From NCBI RefSeq assembly GCF_020731415.2, contig NZ_CP088274.1, positions 242,501 to 306,500 of the forward strand: a stretch of DNA of 64,000 bases. Direction: 5' to 3'. Shown piece by piece: positions 27,315 to 35,562 of the stretch (positions are counted from its first letter, which is position 1; each line of letters begins with the position of its first letter). The DNA is from Phyllobacterium sp. T1293 (GTDB lineage: Bacteria; Pseudomonadota; Alphaproteobacteria; Rhizobiales; Rhizobiaceae). The translations under genes and the position numbers were made by a program. The notes under the pieces were generated by a model that was not told the origin of the DNA, searched no databases, and saw only the letters and a list, made by a program, of their open reading frames with translations.

Positions 27315-28139
27315 CTAGCCGCCCTTGACGGCACCGGCGGTAAGACCCGCGATGATCTGGCGCTGCGCGAAGACTGTCAGCAACAGTACAGGCAGCGTGA
27401 CGACCAGCGCGGCAGCGGCCAGTGGACCCCAACTGACCTGTTCAAAGGACAGCATATTATAAACGGCAACCGGCAGCGTCCGGGTCTCGCGACTGGCAAG
27501 CACAATGCCAAAGACGAAATTATTCCAGGAAAAGATCACCGCCAGTATCAGCGACACAACAATACCCGGTTTGGCAATCGGCAGCGCCACCTTGACAAAA
27601 ACCTGCCACGAGGTTGCACCGTCAATCATCGCTGCCTCTTCCAGTTCCATCGGCGTCGTCTCGAAATAGCCGATCATGATCCAGATCACGATGGGCACTG
27701 TTACAACCAGATGGATGATGATCTGCGGCCACAGCGTTCCCAACAATCCCATTGTCTGGAAAAGCAGAAACAGGGGAATGAGGTAGGAAAGGCCGGGCGT
27801 CATACGCGCGATCATAACCACGATGGCCGCCTTATCAGCACGTAAACGCGCAATACCGTAGCCGGCAGGCACGCCGACAAGCAGTGCAAGCAGTGTCGAT
27901 ATGCCCGTTACGATGAGGCTGTTCCAGAAGTAATGAAGGAAATCATTGGTTGCAAAAATCTGGGTATAGTTCGACCAGGCGAAACGCTCGGGAATGAAGA
28001 TCGGCGGATAGGCGCCATTGTCAATCTCGTATTTCAACGAAAGCGACAGCATCCAGAGAAAGAAGAAAATGGCGGGCGAAACAATCACGAACACAACAAA
28101 GGCTGTGCCCAGTGATTTCAGCGGACTACGGCGGGCCAT
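27315..28139 (-). CDS. CUT1 sugar ABC transporter permease (MalG type)
   Basis: 274 residues, six membrane segments, EAA loop LEEAAMIDGATSWQVFVKVALPIAKP. Start ATG 28139 (MARRSPLKS) has GGGAG six bases upstream. Eleven bases follow the partner permease. Part of the sugar-acid cluster at 25-33 kb. Confidence 0.9.
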   Translation of the reverse strand: MARRSPLKSLGTAFVVFVIVSPAIFFFLWMLSLSLKYEIDNGAYPPIFIPERFAWSNYTQIFATNDFLHYFWNSLIVTGISTLLALLVGVPAGYGIARLRADKAAIVVMIARMTPGLSYLIPLFLLFQTMGLLGTLWPQIIIHLVVTVPIVIWIMIGYFETTPMELEEAAMIDGATSWQVFVKVALPIAKPGIVVSLILAVIFSWNNFVFGIVLASRETRTLPVAVYNMLSFEQVSWGPLAAAALVVTLPVLLLTVFAQRQIIAGLTAGAVKGG

Positions 28140-28150
28140 CAGCGTCTCCC

Positions 28151-29077
28151 TCAACTGTTCCACTTGGTCCGCTGGCGCAGATAAAGCAGCGCCAGAGACA
28201 TGGTGATGATGACAATGAAGAAGACCACGGCAATCGCCGAGCCATAGCCAATGTCGTAGTAGGAAAAAGCGACGTTATAAAGATAGATATTGATCGTTTC
28301 GGATGCCGTTCCGGGGCCGCCCTGGGTCATGGCGAAGATGATGTCAAAACTCTTCAATGCGTCGATAGAGCGGATGATTACGGCAACCATCATGAACGGC
28401 AGGATCATCGGCAGTGTGATATAGCGAAATTTCTGCCAACCATTGGCGCCGTCAATTTCAGCACTTTCAAACGGGTCGCGCGGCATGGAAGCAAGGCCAC
28501 CAAGCACAATCAGCATGACCAGCGGCGTCCATTGCCATGTTTCAACGAGCACGAGTGACGGTATGACGGTCTTCTGATTGAATATCCATTCCTGCGGACC
28601 GATACCAACCAGCGACAACAGATAATTGAGAACTCCAAGCTGCGGGTGGTACATCATGGTCCAGACAAGCGCTATCGCCACAGGCGTTGCCATCATGGGC
28701 ATGACGAAGATTCCGCGGAGCAGCCCGCGCATCGGCAGTTTGCTGTCAAAGATCAGAGCTGCAATTGTTCCGAAAAACAACGGAGCTATAACCGAGAGAA
28801 GCGTATAGAGCACCGTGTGCCCCATGGATTGCCAGAAGCGGACATCACTGGCCAAGCGGGTAAAATTAGCGAGCCCGACAAAACTCTGTTCGCCGCCAAG
28901 ATGCCATTCATTGACACTCATCCACAGCGTGAATGCCCACGGGAATAGAATAACCGCCCCGACAATAACCAGCGCCGGAATAACAAACGGCCAATAGCTT
29001 GGCTTGAGCCGGCGTTTGCCCGTTCTGGCCTTGGTGTTTTGTGCTTCACTGGTCATGGTCGGAGCGGCGATTGTCAT
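28151..29077 (-). CDS. CUT1 sugar ABC transporter permease (MalF type)
   Basis: 308 residues with an N-terminal cytoplasmic tail, six membrane segments and EAA loop FESAEIDGANGWQKFRYITLPMILP. Its ATG overlaps the stop of the binding-protein gene (ATGA), so unlike the other importers here there is no hairpin between binding protein and permease. Confidence 0.9.
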   Translation of the reverse strand: MTIAAPTMTSEAQNTKARTGKRRLKPSYWPFVIPALVIVGAVILFPWAFTLWMSVNEWHLGGEQSFVGLANFTRLASDVRFWQSMGHTVLYTLLSVIAPLFFGTIAALIFDSKLPMRGLLRGIFVMPMMATPVAIALVWTMMYHPQLGVLNYLLSLVGIGPQEWIFNQKTVIPSLVLVETWQWTPLVMLIVLGGLASMPRDPFESAEIDGANGWQKFRYITLPMILPFMMVAVIIRSIDALKSFDIIFAMTQGGPGTASETINIYLYNVAFSYYDIGYGSAIAVVFFIVIITMSLALLYLRQRTKWNS

Positions 29078-30399
29078 TTGCCCTCGCTGCGCGCAAGGAT
29101 GGGACGGAACTCTTCGGTTGCCCGTTTCATTTCCGTTGCAGGATCAGCACCGCCGAGAAGATTGGTCAGCCCGACACCCATCACATCGCGGAACTCTGTG
29201 ACCGGGACGATAACAGGCAGGCATAGCTGGCTGACCTTGGCCGATGCCGTCAACACATCAACCCATTCGGACGGCATGGTTACACCTTTGCGGACTTCGG
29301 GATCATTGAGGATCGAATTGCGGAACGGTACACCCGAACCGGTTTGCAGCAGGCGTGCGCCCATCTCCTTGGAGATTGCCCACTGGCAATAGAGATAGGC
29401 CGCTTCCTTCTTTGATGACCCTTCCGTCACCCCGATGCCATCACCAAATGTTGGCGCAGCCTGCGTGGCTGGTCCCTTCGGCATAACACCATAGCCGACC
29501 TTGCCAACGACCCGTGATTTCTCCGGGTTTTCCAGTGGGGGTGCAAAGCCGATACCGTCAAGCCACATGGCAACCTTGCCCTGCAGGAAGTTTGATTGGC
29601 ATTCGGCCCAGTTGAAACCGGTCACGCCCGGAGGCGCGGATTTCGTCATCAGCCGCTGGTAGAGCGTTGCCGCTTCGATAGCCTCAGGCGTGTCGGTCTG
29701 GAGATTACCGTCATCAATCGTGCTCTTGCCATAACCAAGCATGAGACTGGCCCAGACAGGCGTATTGGCGTTCTTCATGCCGCGCGCGACGAAGCCGTAA
29801 GTGCCCTTGCTTGTATCGGTAAGTTTCTCTGCTGCGTTTACAAGCTCGTCAAAGGATTTTGGATATTCGACGCCCTTGGCAGCAAAGAGTTCCTTGTTCC
29901 AATAGAGTATCCAGTAATCCACTGAGAAAGGAAGACCGCCGAAACGACCATTCTTGTCCTTGGCAAAAGCTAGCCCGGCTTCAGCGAAATCGCTTTCCAC
30001 GAGTGAAGGTTCGGTGAGGCTTGGGTCCTTCAGAAATGGCGTCAGGTCGGCAAGCCAGCCGCCCTTTTCGAACTGCCGTTTCTGCACATGATAGCTGATA
30101 TGGATGACGTCAAAGCTCGGCTTGCCGGATGTCAGTTCAATCACGGCTTTCTGGCGCTGCTGCTGTTCGGGTGTCTGCTCGGAATTGACCTTGATCCCGG
30201 TGAGTTCTTCGAATTCTTTCTGATACTTTTGCAGGATATCGCCACGCGGACTCTTGATCAGGTTCACCTCAAGCGTCGTGCCCGCATATTTCTTCCAGTC
30301 GACATTGGCGAATGCCGGTTTTAATCCGGCAAAGCTGGCAGCGCCTAGTGCTGCTGATCCGGCCAGAAATTGCCGGCGTGTCGGTTGAATCCGTTGCAT
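29074..30399 (-). CDS. CUT1 sugar ABC transporter substrate-binding protein, Tat-type signal
   Basis: 441 residues, family 1 solute-binding protein. The signal has a twin-arginine motif TRRQFLAGSAALGAASF followed by a cleavage site near PAFAN, so Tat export is likely. Mature part shows the usual SBP_bac_1 features (WILYWNKELFAAKG, GKVAMWLDG). Start ATG 30399, nine bases after GGAGG; the ATG at 30408 overlaps that site. Ligand unknown: the flanking aldolase and XylX-like dehydratase suggest a sugar or sugar acid. Confidence 0.87.
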   Translation of the reverse strand: MQRIQPTRRQFLAGSAALGAASFAGLKPAFANVDWKKYAGTTLEVNLIKSPRGDILQKYQKEFEELTGIKVNSEQTPEQQQRQKAVIELTSGKPSFDVIHISYHVQKRQFEKGGWLADLTPFLKDPSLTEPSLVESDFAEAGLAFAKDKNGRFGGLPFSVDYWILYWNKELFAAKGVEYPKSFDELVNAAEKLTDTSKGTYGFVARGMKNANTPVWASLMLGYGKSTIDDGNLQTDTPEAIEAATLYQRLMTKSAPPGVTGFNWAECQSNFLQGKVAMWLDGIGFAPPLENPEKSRVVGKVGYGVMPKGPATQAAPTFGDGIGVTEGSSKKEAAYLYCQWAISKEMGARLLQTGSGVPFRNSILNDPEVRKGVTMPSEWVDVLTASAKVSQLCLPVIVPVTEFRDVMGVGLTNLLGGADPATEMKRATEEFRPILARSEGK

Positions 30400-30424
30400 G
30401 CTTATCATCCTCCCATGATTATTT

Positions 30425-30453
30425 CAGTGCCGTAACTCCCATTTCCGGCACTG
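30425..30453 (-). terminator. Hairpin between gntR and the binding-protein gene
   Basis: Perfect 8-bp stem (CAGTGCCG with CGGCACTG, 13-base loop) in the 60-bp gap between the GntR gene stop and the binding-protein start. On the minus strand AAATAATC follows, so it is probably an RNA processing or stability element at the 5' side of the binding-protein message rather than a terminator. Confidence 0.5.
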
Positions 30454-30459
30454 GCGCAT

Positions 30460-31119
30460 TCAGACTTTCAGAGCAAGGTTCCTTGCATTGTTTATGTGTT
30501 CAGCGATGGCATCCATCGCCGCCTGTGGTTCGCGTGACTCGATGGCTGCTATTACCGCCAGATGCTCACGCATCACCGGAATGACCCGGCCTGTAATGCG
30601 AAACCGCTCCTGGTTGATCAGCCGCATCTTGATGGCATTGATCCGATAGGCTTTCGAAATGATCCCGTTACCAAGGGAATCAATGATCGTATCGTGCAGT
30701 GACCAGTCAATTGCCTGTGCGTGCAGCTCAAGTTCCGGTGTTTCACCATCCCTCAAAGCCATTTCCAATGTCTCTTCGTGTTCGCGCCGCAGCTTTGCCA
30801 ACAGATCATCAGATGCGGAAACGCAAAACAGCGCTATCGCCTCCTTTTCCATAAACACGCGAAACTGGAACGCCTCGCGGATCAGGTTGATATCTATATG
30901 TGCAATCTGTATCCCGCGCTGCGGAACCGTCTTCACCAACCCTTCGGCTTCAAGCCTCGGGACAACTTCGCGGATCGCGCCGAGAGGCATACCGGTCATG
31001 GCCACGAGCTGGCGCTGCGATACGAACTGTCCCGGATGAAAATCACGGGCCAGAAGATGCTCTGTGAAACTGGCATAGGCTTTTTCACGCAGTCTTACCG
31101 GCTCGCCACTATCATCCAT
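30460..31119 (-). CDS. GntR-family (FCD) regulator of the sugar-acid operon
   Basis: 219 residues: a winged helix (VSQRQLVAMTGMPLGAIREVVPRLEAEG) and an FCD effector domain (DWSLHDTIIDSLGN, MREHLAVIAAIE). GGAGG lies seven bases before the ATG. The gene sits inside the operon, between the aldolase and the importer. A perfect palindrome ACTAACATGTTAGT inside the operon's promoter is its probable operator, giving autoregulation together with the transport and catabolic genes. Confidence 0.87.
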   Translation of the reverse strand: MDDSGEPVRLREKAYASFTEHLLARDFHPGQFVSQRQLVAMTGMPLGAIREVVPRLEAEGLVKTVPQRGIQIAHIDINLIREAFQFRVFMEKEAIALFCVSASDDLLAKLRREHEETLEMALRDGETPELELHAQAIDWSLHDTIIDSLGNGIISKAYRINAIKMRLINQERFRITGRVIPVMREHLAVIAAIESREPQAAMDAIAEHINNARNLALKV

Positions 31120-31155
31120 GCCTGTTCCTCCTCAGGACGCCTTTACGATTCCCCG

Positions 31156-32046
31156 TCAGGCCGCTGCCGCTACGAACAAACGATCAAAGATCGTCGTCAG
31201 ATGCTTGAAATCACCCTCTGGCAAAGCTTCCAGCGGGCCGCGTGTGCGCCGCCAACCGTCTTCACCACGATGATGCGCAACCATCGCCTTGACCGCAGGA
31301 ATCACCGGATACTTCACCAGTTCGTTGACAGCTGCAACCACCTCTTCATCGTCACGCCCTTCATCAATCATGCGCAGAAGACGTTCGGGATAAAGATTGG
31401 CCAGCCCTGAAATCGCGCCCTGCCCGCCAAGCCGCACGCCGCCTGCAAGGCTTCGCTCGTCACCAATCAGAATGGCAAGATCATTGTGCCGCGCCAGCAT
31501 TTTTTCCGTATAGTTCCAGTTGCCGGAGGAGTCCTTTACTCCTGCAATGGCGTTGGGGAAGGCCTCCCGCAAGCGCGTGACAAGATCAATGGAAATCTCA
31601 ACCGCCGTAACAGACGGGAGATTATAAAGAATAACTCCACGCACATCTGGTCCGACTGCCCTGAATGTTGCCGAATGCCAGTCAAACAATCCGTCATCAC
31701 TGACGTTCTTGAAGTAGGATGGCGGCGCAAGAAGAATGCCCCTGCATCCCGCATCAAGTGCAAACCGCGCCTGCTCAGCAGCATCGACGTGGGAATTTGC
31801 CATGATGCCGACAACGATTTGCGATGGTTCAATTCCTGCCGCAATGAATTCCTTGATGACCGCCTGACGCTCCAGAGCACCGATAGATGAGCCCTCACCC
31901 GTTGTTCCAAACAACGTCACACTGCTGCAACCACGCTGCAAACAGGACTTTGCATGATCGATCGCGGCACGCAGATCAATTGCCAATGCTGCATCAAACG
32001 GCATCGTCAACGCCGCAGAAAGTCCAAACCGCTCAACCCGAGACAA
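31156..32046 (-). CDS. DapA-family aldolase/dehydratase (putative 2-keto-3-deoxy sugar-acid aldolase)
   Basis: 296 residues of the dihydrodipicolinate synthase/N-acetylneuraminate lyase family. FGTTGEGS (47-54) binds the pyruvoyl carboxylate, Tyr141 (ILYNLPS) and the Schiff-base Lys171 (GVKDSSGN) are in place. Being in a catabolic operon with XylX-like dehydratase and an importer, it is more likely a 2-keto-3-deoxy sugar-acid aldolase or dehydratase than DapA. Start is TTG 32046, seven bases after GGGAGG; upstream in-frame codons at 32085 have no such site and would overlap the operator region. First gene of the operon. Confidence 0.85.
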   Translation of the reverse strand: MSRVERFGLSAALTMPFDAALAIDLRAAIDHAKSCLQRGCSSVTLFGTTGEGSSIGALERQAVIKEFIAAGIEPSQIVVGIMANSHVDAAEQARFALDAGCRGILLAPPSYFKNVSDDGLFDWHSATFRAVGPDVRGVILYNLPSVTAVEISIDLVTRLREAFPNAIAGVKDSSGNWNYTEKMLARHNDLAILIGDERSLAGGVRLGGQGAISGLANLYPERLLRMIDEGRDDEEVVAAVNELVKYPVIPAVKAMVAHHRGEDGWRRTRGPLEALPEGDFKHLTTIFDRLFVAAAA

Positions 32047-32072
32047 TGATTTTCCTCCCACTCTCTCAATAA

Positions 32073-32101
32073 AGACTACTAACATGTTAGTTATGAGTCA
32101 A
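32073..32101 (-). promoter_or_regulatory. Promoter of the aldolase-importer operon
   Basis: On the minus strand: -35 TTGACT (32096-32101, 5 of 6), 17-bp spacer, -10 TAGTCT (32073-32078, weak). The spacer holds the palindrome listed next. Confidence 0.5.
32078..32091. promoter_or_regulatory. Palindromic operator ACTAACATGTTAGT
   Basis: Perfect 14-bp palindrome between the -35 and -10 of the aldolase operon, 31 bases before the TTG start. Short AT-rich palindromes at this position are typical of GntR/FadR-type repressors, and a GntR gene lies in the operon. Confidence 0.65.
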
Positions 32102-32144
32102 TAAGTTGTCACGCACTTTTTTATCATTGTGGATACAGATGTTG

Positions 32145-33074
32145 CTAGCCTAGGAGAAACTGTTCAACTTCATTTCGTGTTGGCGCACCGGCGCGTCCAC
32201 CAAACCGTGCGCACTTGATTGCGGCGGCAGCGCTGGCAAACTGCATGATCTCTTCCATGGGCCGCCCTTCAGCCAAACCAAGCGCAAAGGCTCCATGAAA
32301 GACATCTCCAGCCGCAAGCGTGTCCACGACATCTACTGGAAAAGCAGGCATATGGTTCACGATGCCCGCTTCACCTTCCGACCAGAAACAGCCCTTATTC
32401 CCACCGGTTACAGCGACAAAACCGCGATAGCGTGCCGCCAAAGCAATCACTGCATGCTCGATATCCGTTTCACCCGTGACGATTTCCGCCGCCGGTTCCG
32501 AGGCGACAATGTGCGAGGCTAAAGGCAACAGCCGTTCAAGTGTCTCAAGCGGCGCAACGTCCGCATCAAGGATGCCGGGAACGCCTGCCTCCCGTGCCGC
32601 CTTGAGCGCAGTTGCTGCCGCCAGCGGCCAGCGGACATCCGTCATCACCACATCGAATGCGCCGCTTTCAATAGGCGGGATTTGCTCCGGCGCGCTCAAA
32701 AGAGTCTTGTCATAAAACGGCACAATCATGCGCTCGCCCACTCTGTCGACGAAAATCGACGAGAAGGCCGAACGTGCTCCCTCGATGCGCCGGACGAACG
32801 AGCAGTTGACACCTTCATCTGTCAATTCGGCAACCACGCGATCACCAATATGGTCCAACCCGGCTGAGGCCCAGAGAAATGCTGCACCACCGAGTCTCGC
32901 AATGCTGGCCGCCTGACTTGATGCCATTCCAGCCGCAATCTCAACAGCCTCCTGCGGGATGAATTTACCGGGACCGGGCGGCAACATATCCAACCGGAAG
33001 ATCGTGTCCATCGTCAGCGCACCAACACACAGAATCCTTGGCTTCGTATTTGCCTGCATAGTCATATTACCCAT
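32145..33074 (-). CDS. PfkB-family sugar kinase
   Basis: 309 residues, ribokinase/PfkB family. N-terminal glycine-rich start RILCVGALTMDTIF, the segment AAGMASSQAASIARLGG, and the C-terminal anion-hole/catalytic-base motif DTLAAGDVFHGAF (DTxAGD with Ala for the usual Gly). Substrate could be 2-keto-3-deoxygluconate, a ketose or similar; not decidable. Several starts are close together (ATGs at 33074, 33065, 33059) with no strong ribosome-binding site. A 99-bp gap containing the aldolase promoter separates it from the next operon, and a LacI-type palindrome lies 35 bases upstream, so it may be regulated separately. Confidence 0.82.
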   Translation of the reverse strand: MGNMTMQANTKPRILCVGALTMDTIFRLDMLPPGPGKFIPQEAVEIAAGMASSQAASIARLGGAAFLWASAGLDHIGDRVVAELTDEGVNCSFVRRIEGARSAFSSIFVDRVGERMIVPFYDKTLLSAPEQIPPIESGAFDVVMTDVRWPLAAATALKAAREAGVPGILDADVAPLETLERLLPLASHIVASEPAAEIVTGETDIEHAVIALAARYRGFVAVTGGNKGCFWSEGEAGIVNHMPAFPVDVVDTLAAGDVFHGAFALGLAEGRPMEEIMQFASAAAAIKCARFGGRAGAPTRNEVEQFLLG

Positions 33075-33108
33075 TTTGGCTGAATCAGCAGAGATGTGCA
33101 GCGATAAG

Positions 33109-33118
33109 GAAACGTTTC
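33109..33118. promoter_or_regulatory. LacI-type palindrome GAAACGTTTC upstream of the PfkB kinase
   Basis: Perfect 10-bp palindrome with central CG in the context GGAAACGTTTCA, the pattern of LacI-family operators, between the kinase gene and the divergent tex gene. Confidence 0.5.
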
Positions 33119-33250
33119 ATCTGATCCGTCAAGCCAAGGGCAGACCTTCGAATTTTCCGTGGAACGCTTTGTGCGTGGCAGGATCAAATGATTGCCGATT
33201 GGCACTGGCAGCCCTATGGTCACCCTCCGATTATGATTGACGAGACCAGT

Positions 33251-35557
33251 ATGACTGCCACAACTGCCCGTATTGCGCGTATCATTGCCACCGAGATCAA
33301 CGCCAGACCTGAACAGGCCAATGCTGCCATTGATCTACTGGATGGCGGCGCGACAGTTCCGTTCATTGCCCGTTACCGCAAGGAGGTAACCGGGGGGCTT
33401 GATGATACACAGTTGCGACTGTTGGATGAGAGGCTGGTGTACCTGCGCGAACTCGATGCGCGCCGCGATACGATCATCGAGTCGATCCGCAGTCAGGGTA
33501 AACTGACCGATGAGTTGGAAAATAAAATCCTGTCATCAGTCACCAAAGCTGAACTTGAAGACATCTATCTGCCCTACAAACCCAAGCGGCGAACACGGGC
33601 TGAAATTGCCCGCGAGCGCGGGTTGGGCCCACTCGCCGAAACAATTCTATCTGACCGCCGCACTGTTCCATCCGAACTTGCTCAGACCTTTCTGACGGCA
33701 GATGTACCTGACGTAAAAACGGCTCTCGACGGCGCTCGCGATATTCTGGTCGAGACTTTCTCCGAAAATGCCGATCTTGTCGGCCGTCTGCGTAACCATA
33801 TGAAGGATAAGGCCGTTCTACGGGCCAAGGTTGCCGATGGCAAACAGGAAGCGGGCGCGAAATTTTCTGACTATTTCAACCATTTCGAGCGCTGGGCAAC
33901 GATCCCCAGCCATCGCGCACTCGCCATGCTGCGCGGGCGCAATGAAGATGTGCTGTCGCTCGACATTGAGGTTGATGCTGACGACACGTCGCCCGTCAAA
34001 CCTGTTGAGCGTATGGTCGCCGGCGCCTACTCAATCTCTTCGAACGGGACAGCCGCCGATAGCTGGTTGATGGAGGTTGTCCGCTGGGCCTGGCGTGCGC
34101 GACTGTCTCTCAACCTGTCCATCGATCTGATGACGCAGATGCGCGAAAAAGCCGAAGAAGAGGCCATTCACGTTTTTGCCCGCAACCTGAAGGATTTGCT
34201 TTTGGCAGCACCGGCGGGATCGCGTGCAACGATGGGACTTGATCCGGGCATTCGTACCGGCGTCAAAGTCGCCATTGTCGATGGCACAGGCAAGGTACTC
34301 GACACCACAACAGTCTATCCTTTTCCACCGCGCAATGATGTCCGCGGGACGCAAGCCGAACTGGCCCGCCTGATTGTTAAACACAAAATTGAGCTGATCG
34401 CGATCGGCAACGGGACTGGCAGTCGCGAGACCGAGCGCCTCGTTGCAGATATGCTTGGCGATATGCCGTCGCCGAAGCCGTTGAAGGTGATCGTTAGCGA
34501 AGCCGGTGCGTCGGTTTACTCGGCATCTGCAACAGCAGCGGCGGAATTCCCCGATCTCGATGTTTCGCTTAGAGGCGCTGTTTCCATTGCCCGGCGCCTG
34601 CAGGACCCGCTGGCAGAACTCGTCAAGATCGAGCCAAAATCCATCGGCGTTGGCCAGTACCAGCATGATGTTGACCAGTATCGCTTGGCCCGCTCGCTCG
34701 ACGGCGTTGTCGAAGATGCTGTGAATGCGGTGGGCGTTGACCTTAACACCGCATCGGCACCGCTGCTCGCTCGCATTTCAGGATTGGGCACCTCGCTGGC
34801 GGAAGCGGTGATCGCTTACCGCAATGAGGTTGGTCCGTTCAAAACCCGGCGCGATCTTCTGAAAGTCGCACGGCTAGGACCGCGTGCCTTCGAGCAATGC
34901 GCAGGATTCCTGCGTATTCCTGACGGCACAGAGCCGCTGGACGCATCCGCCGTCCATCCGGAAGCTTATGGCGTCGCCAAGAAGATCGTCAGCGCCTGTG
35001 GCCGCGATGTACGCTCGCTGATGAATGATGGCTCTGCTTTGAAGGCGCTCGACCCGCGTCTTTTCGTTGATGAGCGTTTTGGTCTGCCTACGGTTCGCGA
35101 TATCATTGCCGAGCTTGAAAAACCCGGTCGCGATCCTCGCCCACAATTCAAGACGGCTGCCTTTGCCGACGGCATCGATAATATCAAGGACCTGAAACCC
35201 GGAATGATGCTTGAGGGAACTGTCACCAACGTGGCGGCCTTCGGCGCCTTTGTCGATATCGGCGTCCATCAGGACGGTCTGGTCCATCTCTCACAGCTGG
35301 CAGATCGTTTCGTCAAGGACGCGCACGAAGTCGTCAAGGCGGGGGATGTGGTGAAGGTTCGCGTCGTTGATATAGACGTAAAACGCAACCGCATCAGCCT
35401 GACCATGCGCAAGGATGGTGGCGCACCTGTGCCAAAAGAGCAAAAGGCTGACAATAACAGCTACAGACCAAAGCCAGCCGCACCGAACAAGCCGCAGACT
35501 TCATCACCGCAGGGCGCTTTTGGCGCTGCACTCGCGGATGCCTTGCGCAAGAAGTAA
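33251..35557 (+). CDS. tex: Tex-family RNA-binding transcription accessory protein
   Basis: 768 residues with the full Tex order: N-terminal helical Tex domain ([20 protein letters not shown]), YqgF/RNase H-like domain near 320-450 ([17 protein letters not shown]), helix-hairpin-helix repeats near 490-570 ([30 protein letters not shown]), and a C-terminal S1 domain near 650-720 ([21 protein letters not shown]) followed by a low-complexity Lys/Pro tail. Tex proteins bind nucleic acid and affect transcription; a housekeeping gene that marks the border of the accessory sugar region. The start at ATG 33251 is chosen by family N-terminus; in-frame ATGs at 33188 and 33233 are possible. Confidence 0.95.
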   Translation: MTATTARIARIIATEINARPEQANAAIDLLDGGATVPFIARYRKEVTGGLDDTQLRLLDERLVYLRELDARRDTIIESIRSQGKLTDELENKILSSVTKAELEDIYLPYKPKRRTRAEIARERGLGPLAETILSDRRTVPSELAQTFLTADVPDVKTALDGARDILVETFSENADLVGRLRNHMKDKAVLRAKVADGKQEAGAKFSDYFNHFERWATIPSHRALAMLRGRNEDVLSLDIEVDADDTSPVKPVERMVAGAYSISSNGTAADSWLMEVVRWAWRARLSLNLSIDLMTQMREKAEEEAIHVFARNLKDLLLAAPAGSRATMGLDPGIRTGVKVAIVDGTGKVLDTTTVYPFPPRNDVRGTQAELARLIVKHKIELIAIGNGTGSRETERLVADMLGDMPSPKPLKVIVSEAGASVYSASATAAAEFPDLDVSLRGAVSIARRLQDPLAELVKIEPKSIGVGQYQHDVDQYRLARSLDGVVEDAVNAVGVDLNTASAPLLARISGLGTSLAEAVIAYRNEVGPFKTRRDLLKVARLGPRAFEQCAGFLRIPDGTEPLDASAVHPEAYGVAKKIVSACGRDVRSLMNDGSALKALDPRLFVDERFGLPTVRDIIAELEKPGRDPRPQFKTAAFADGIDNIKDLKPGMMLEGTVTNVAAFGAFVDIGVHQDGLVHLSQLADRFVKDAHEVVKAGDVVKVRVVDIDVKRNRISLTMRKDGGAPVPKEQKADNNSYRPKPAAPNKPQTSSPQGAFGAALADALRKK

Positions 35558-35562
35558 CGGTT

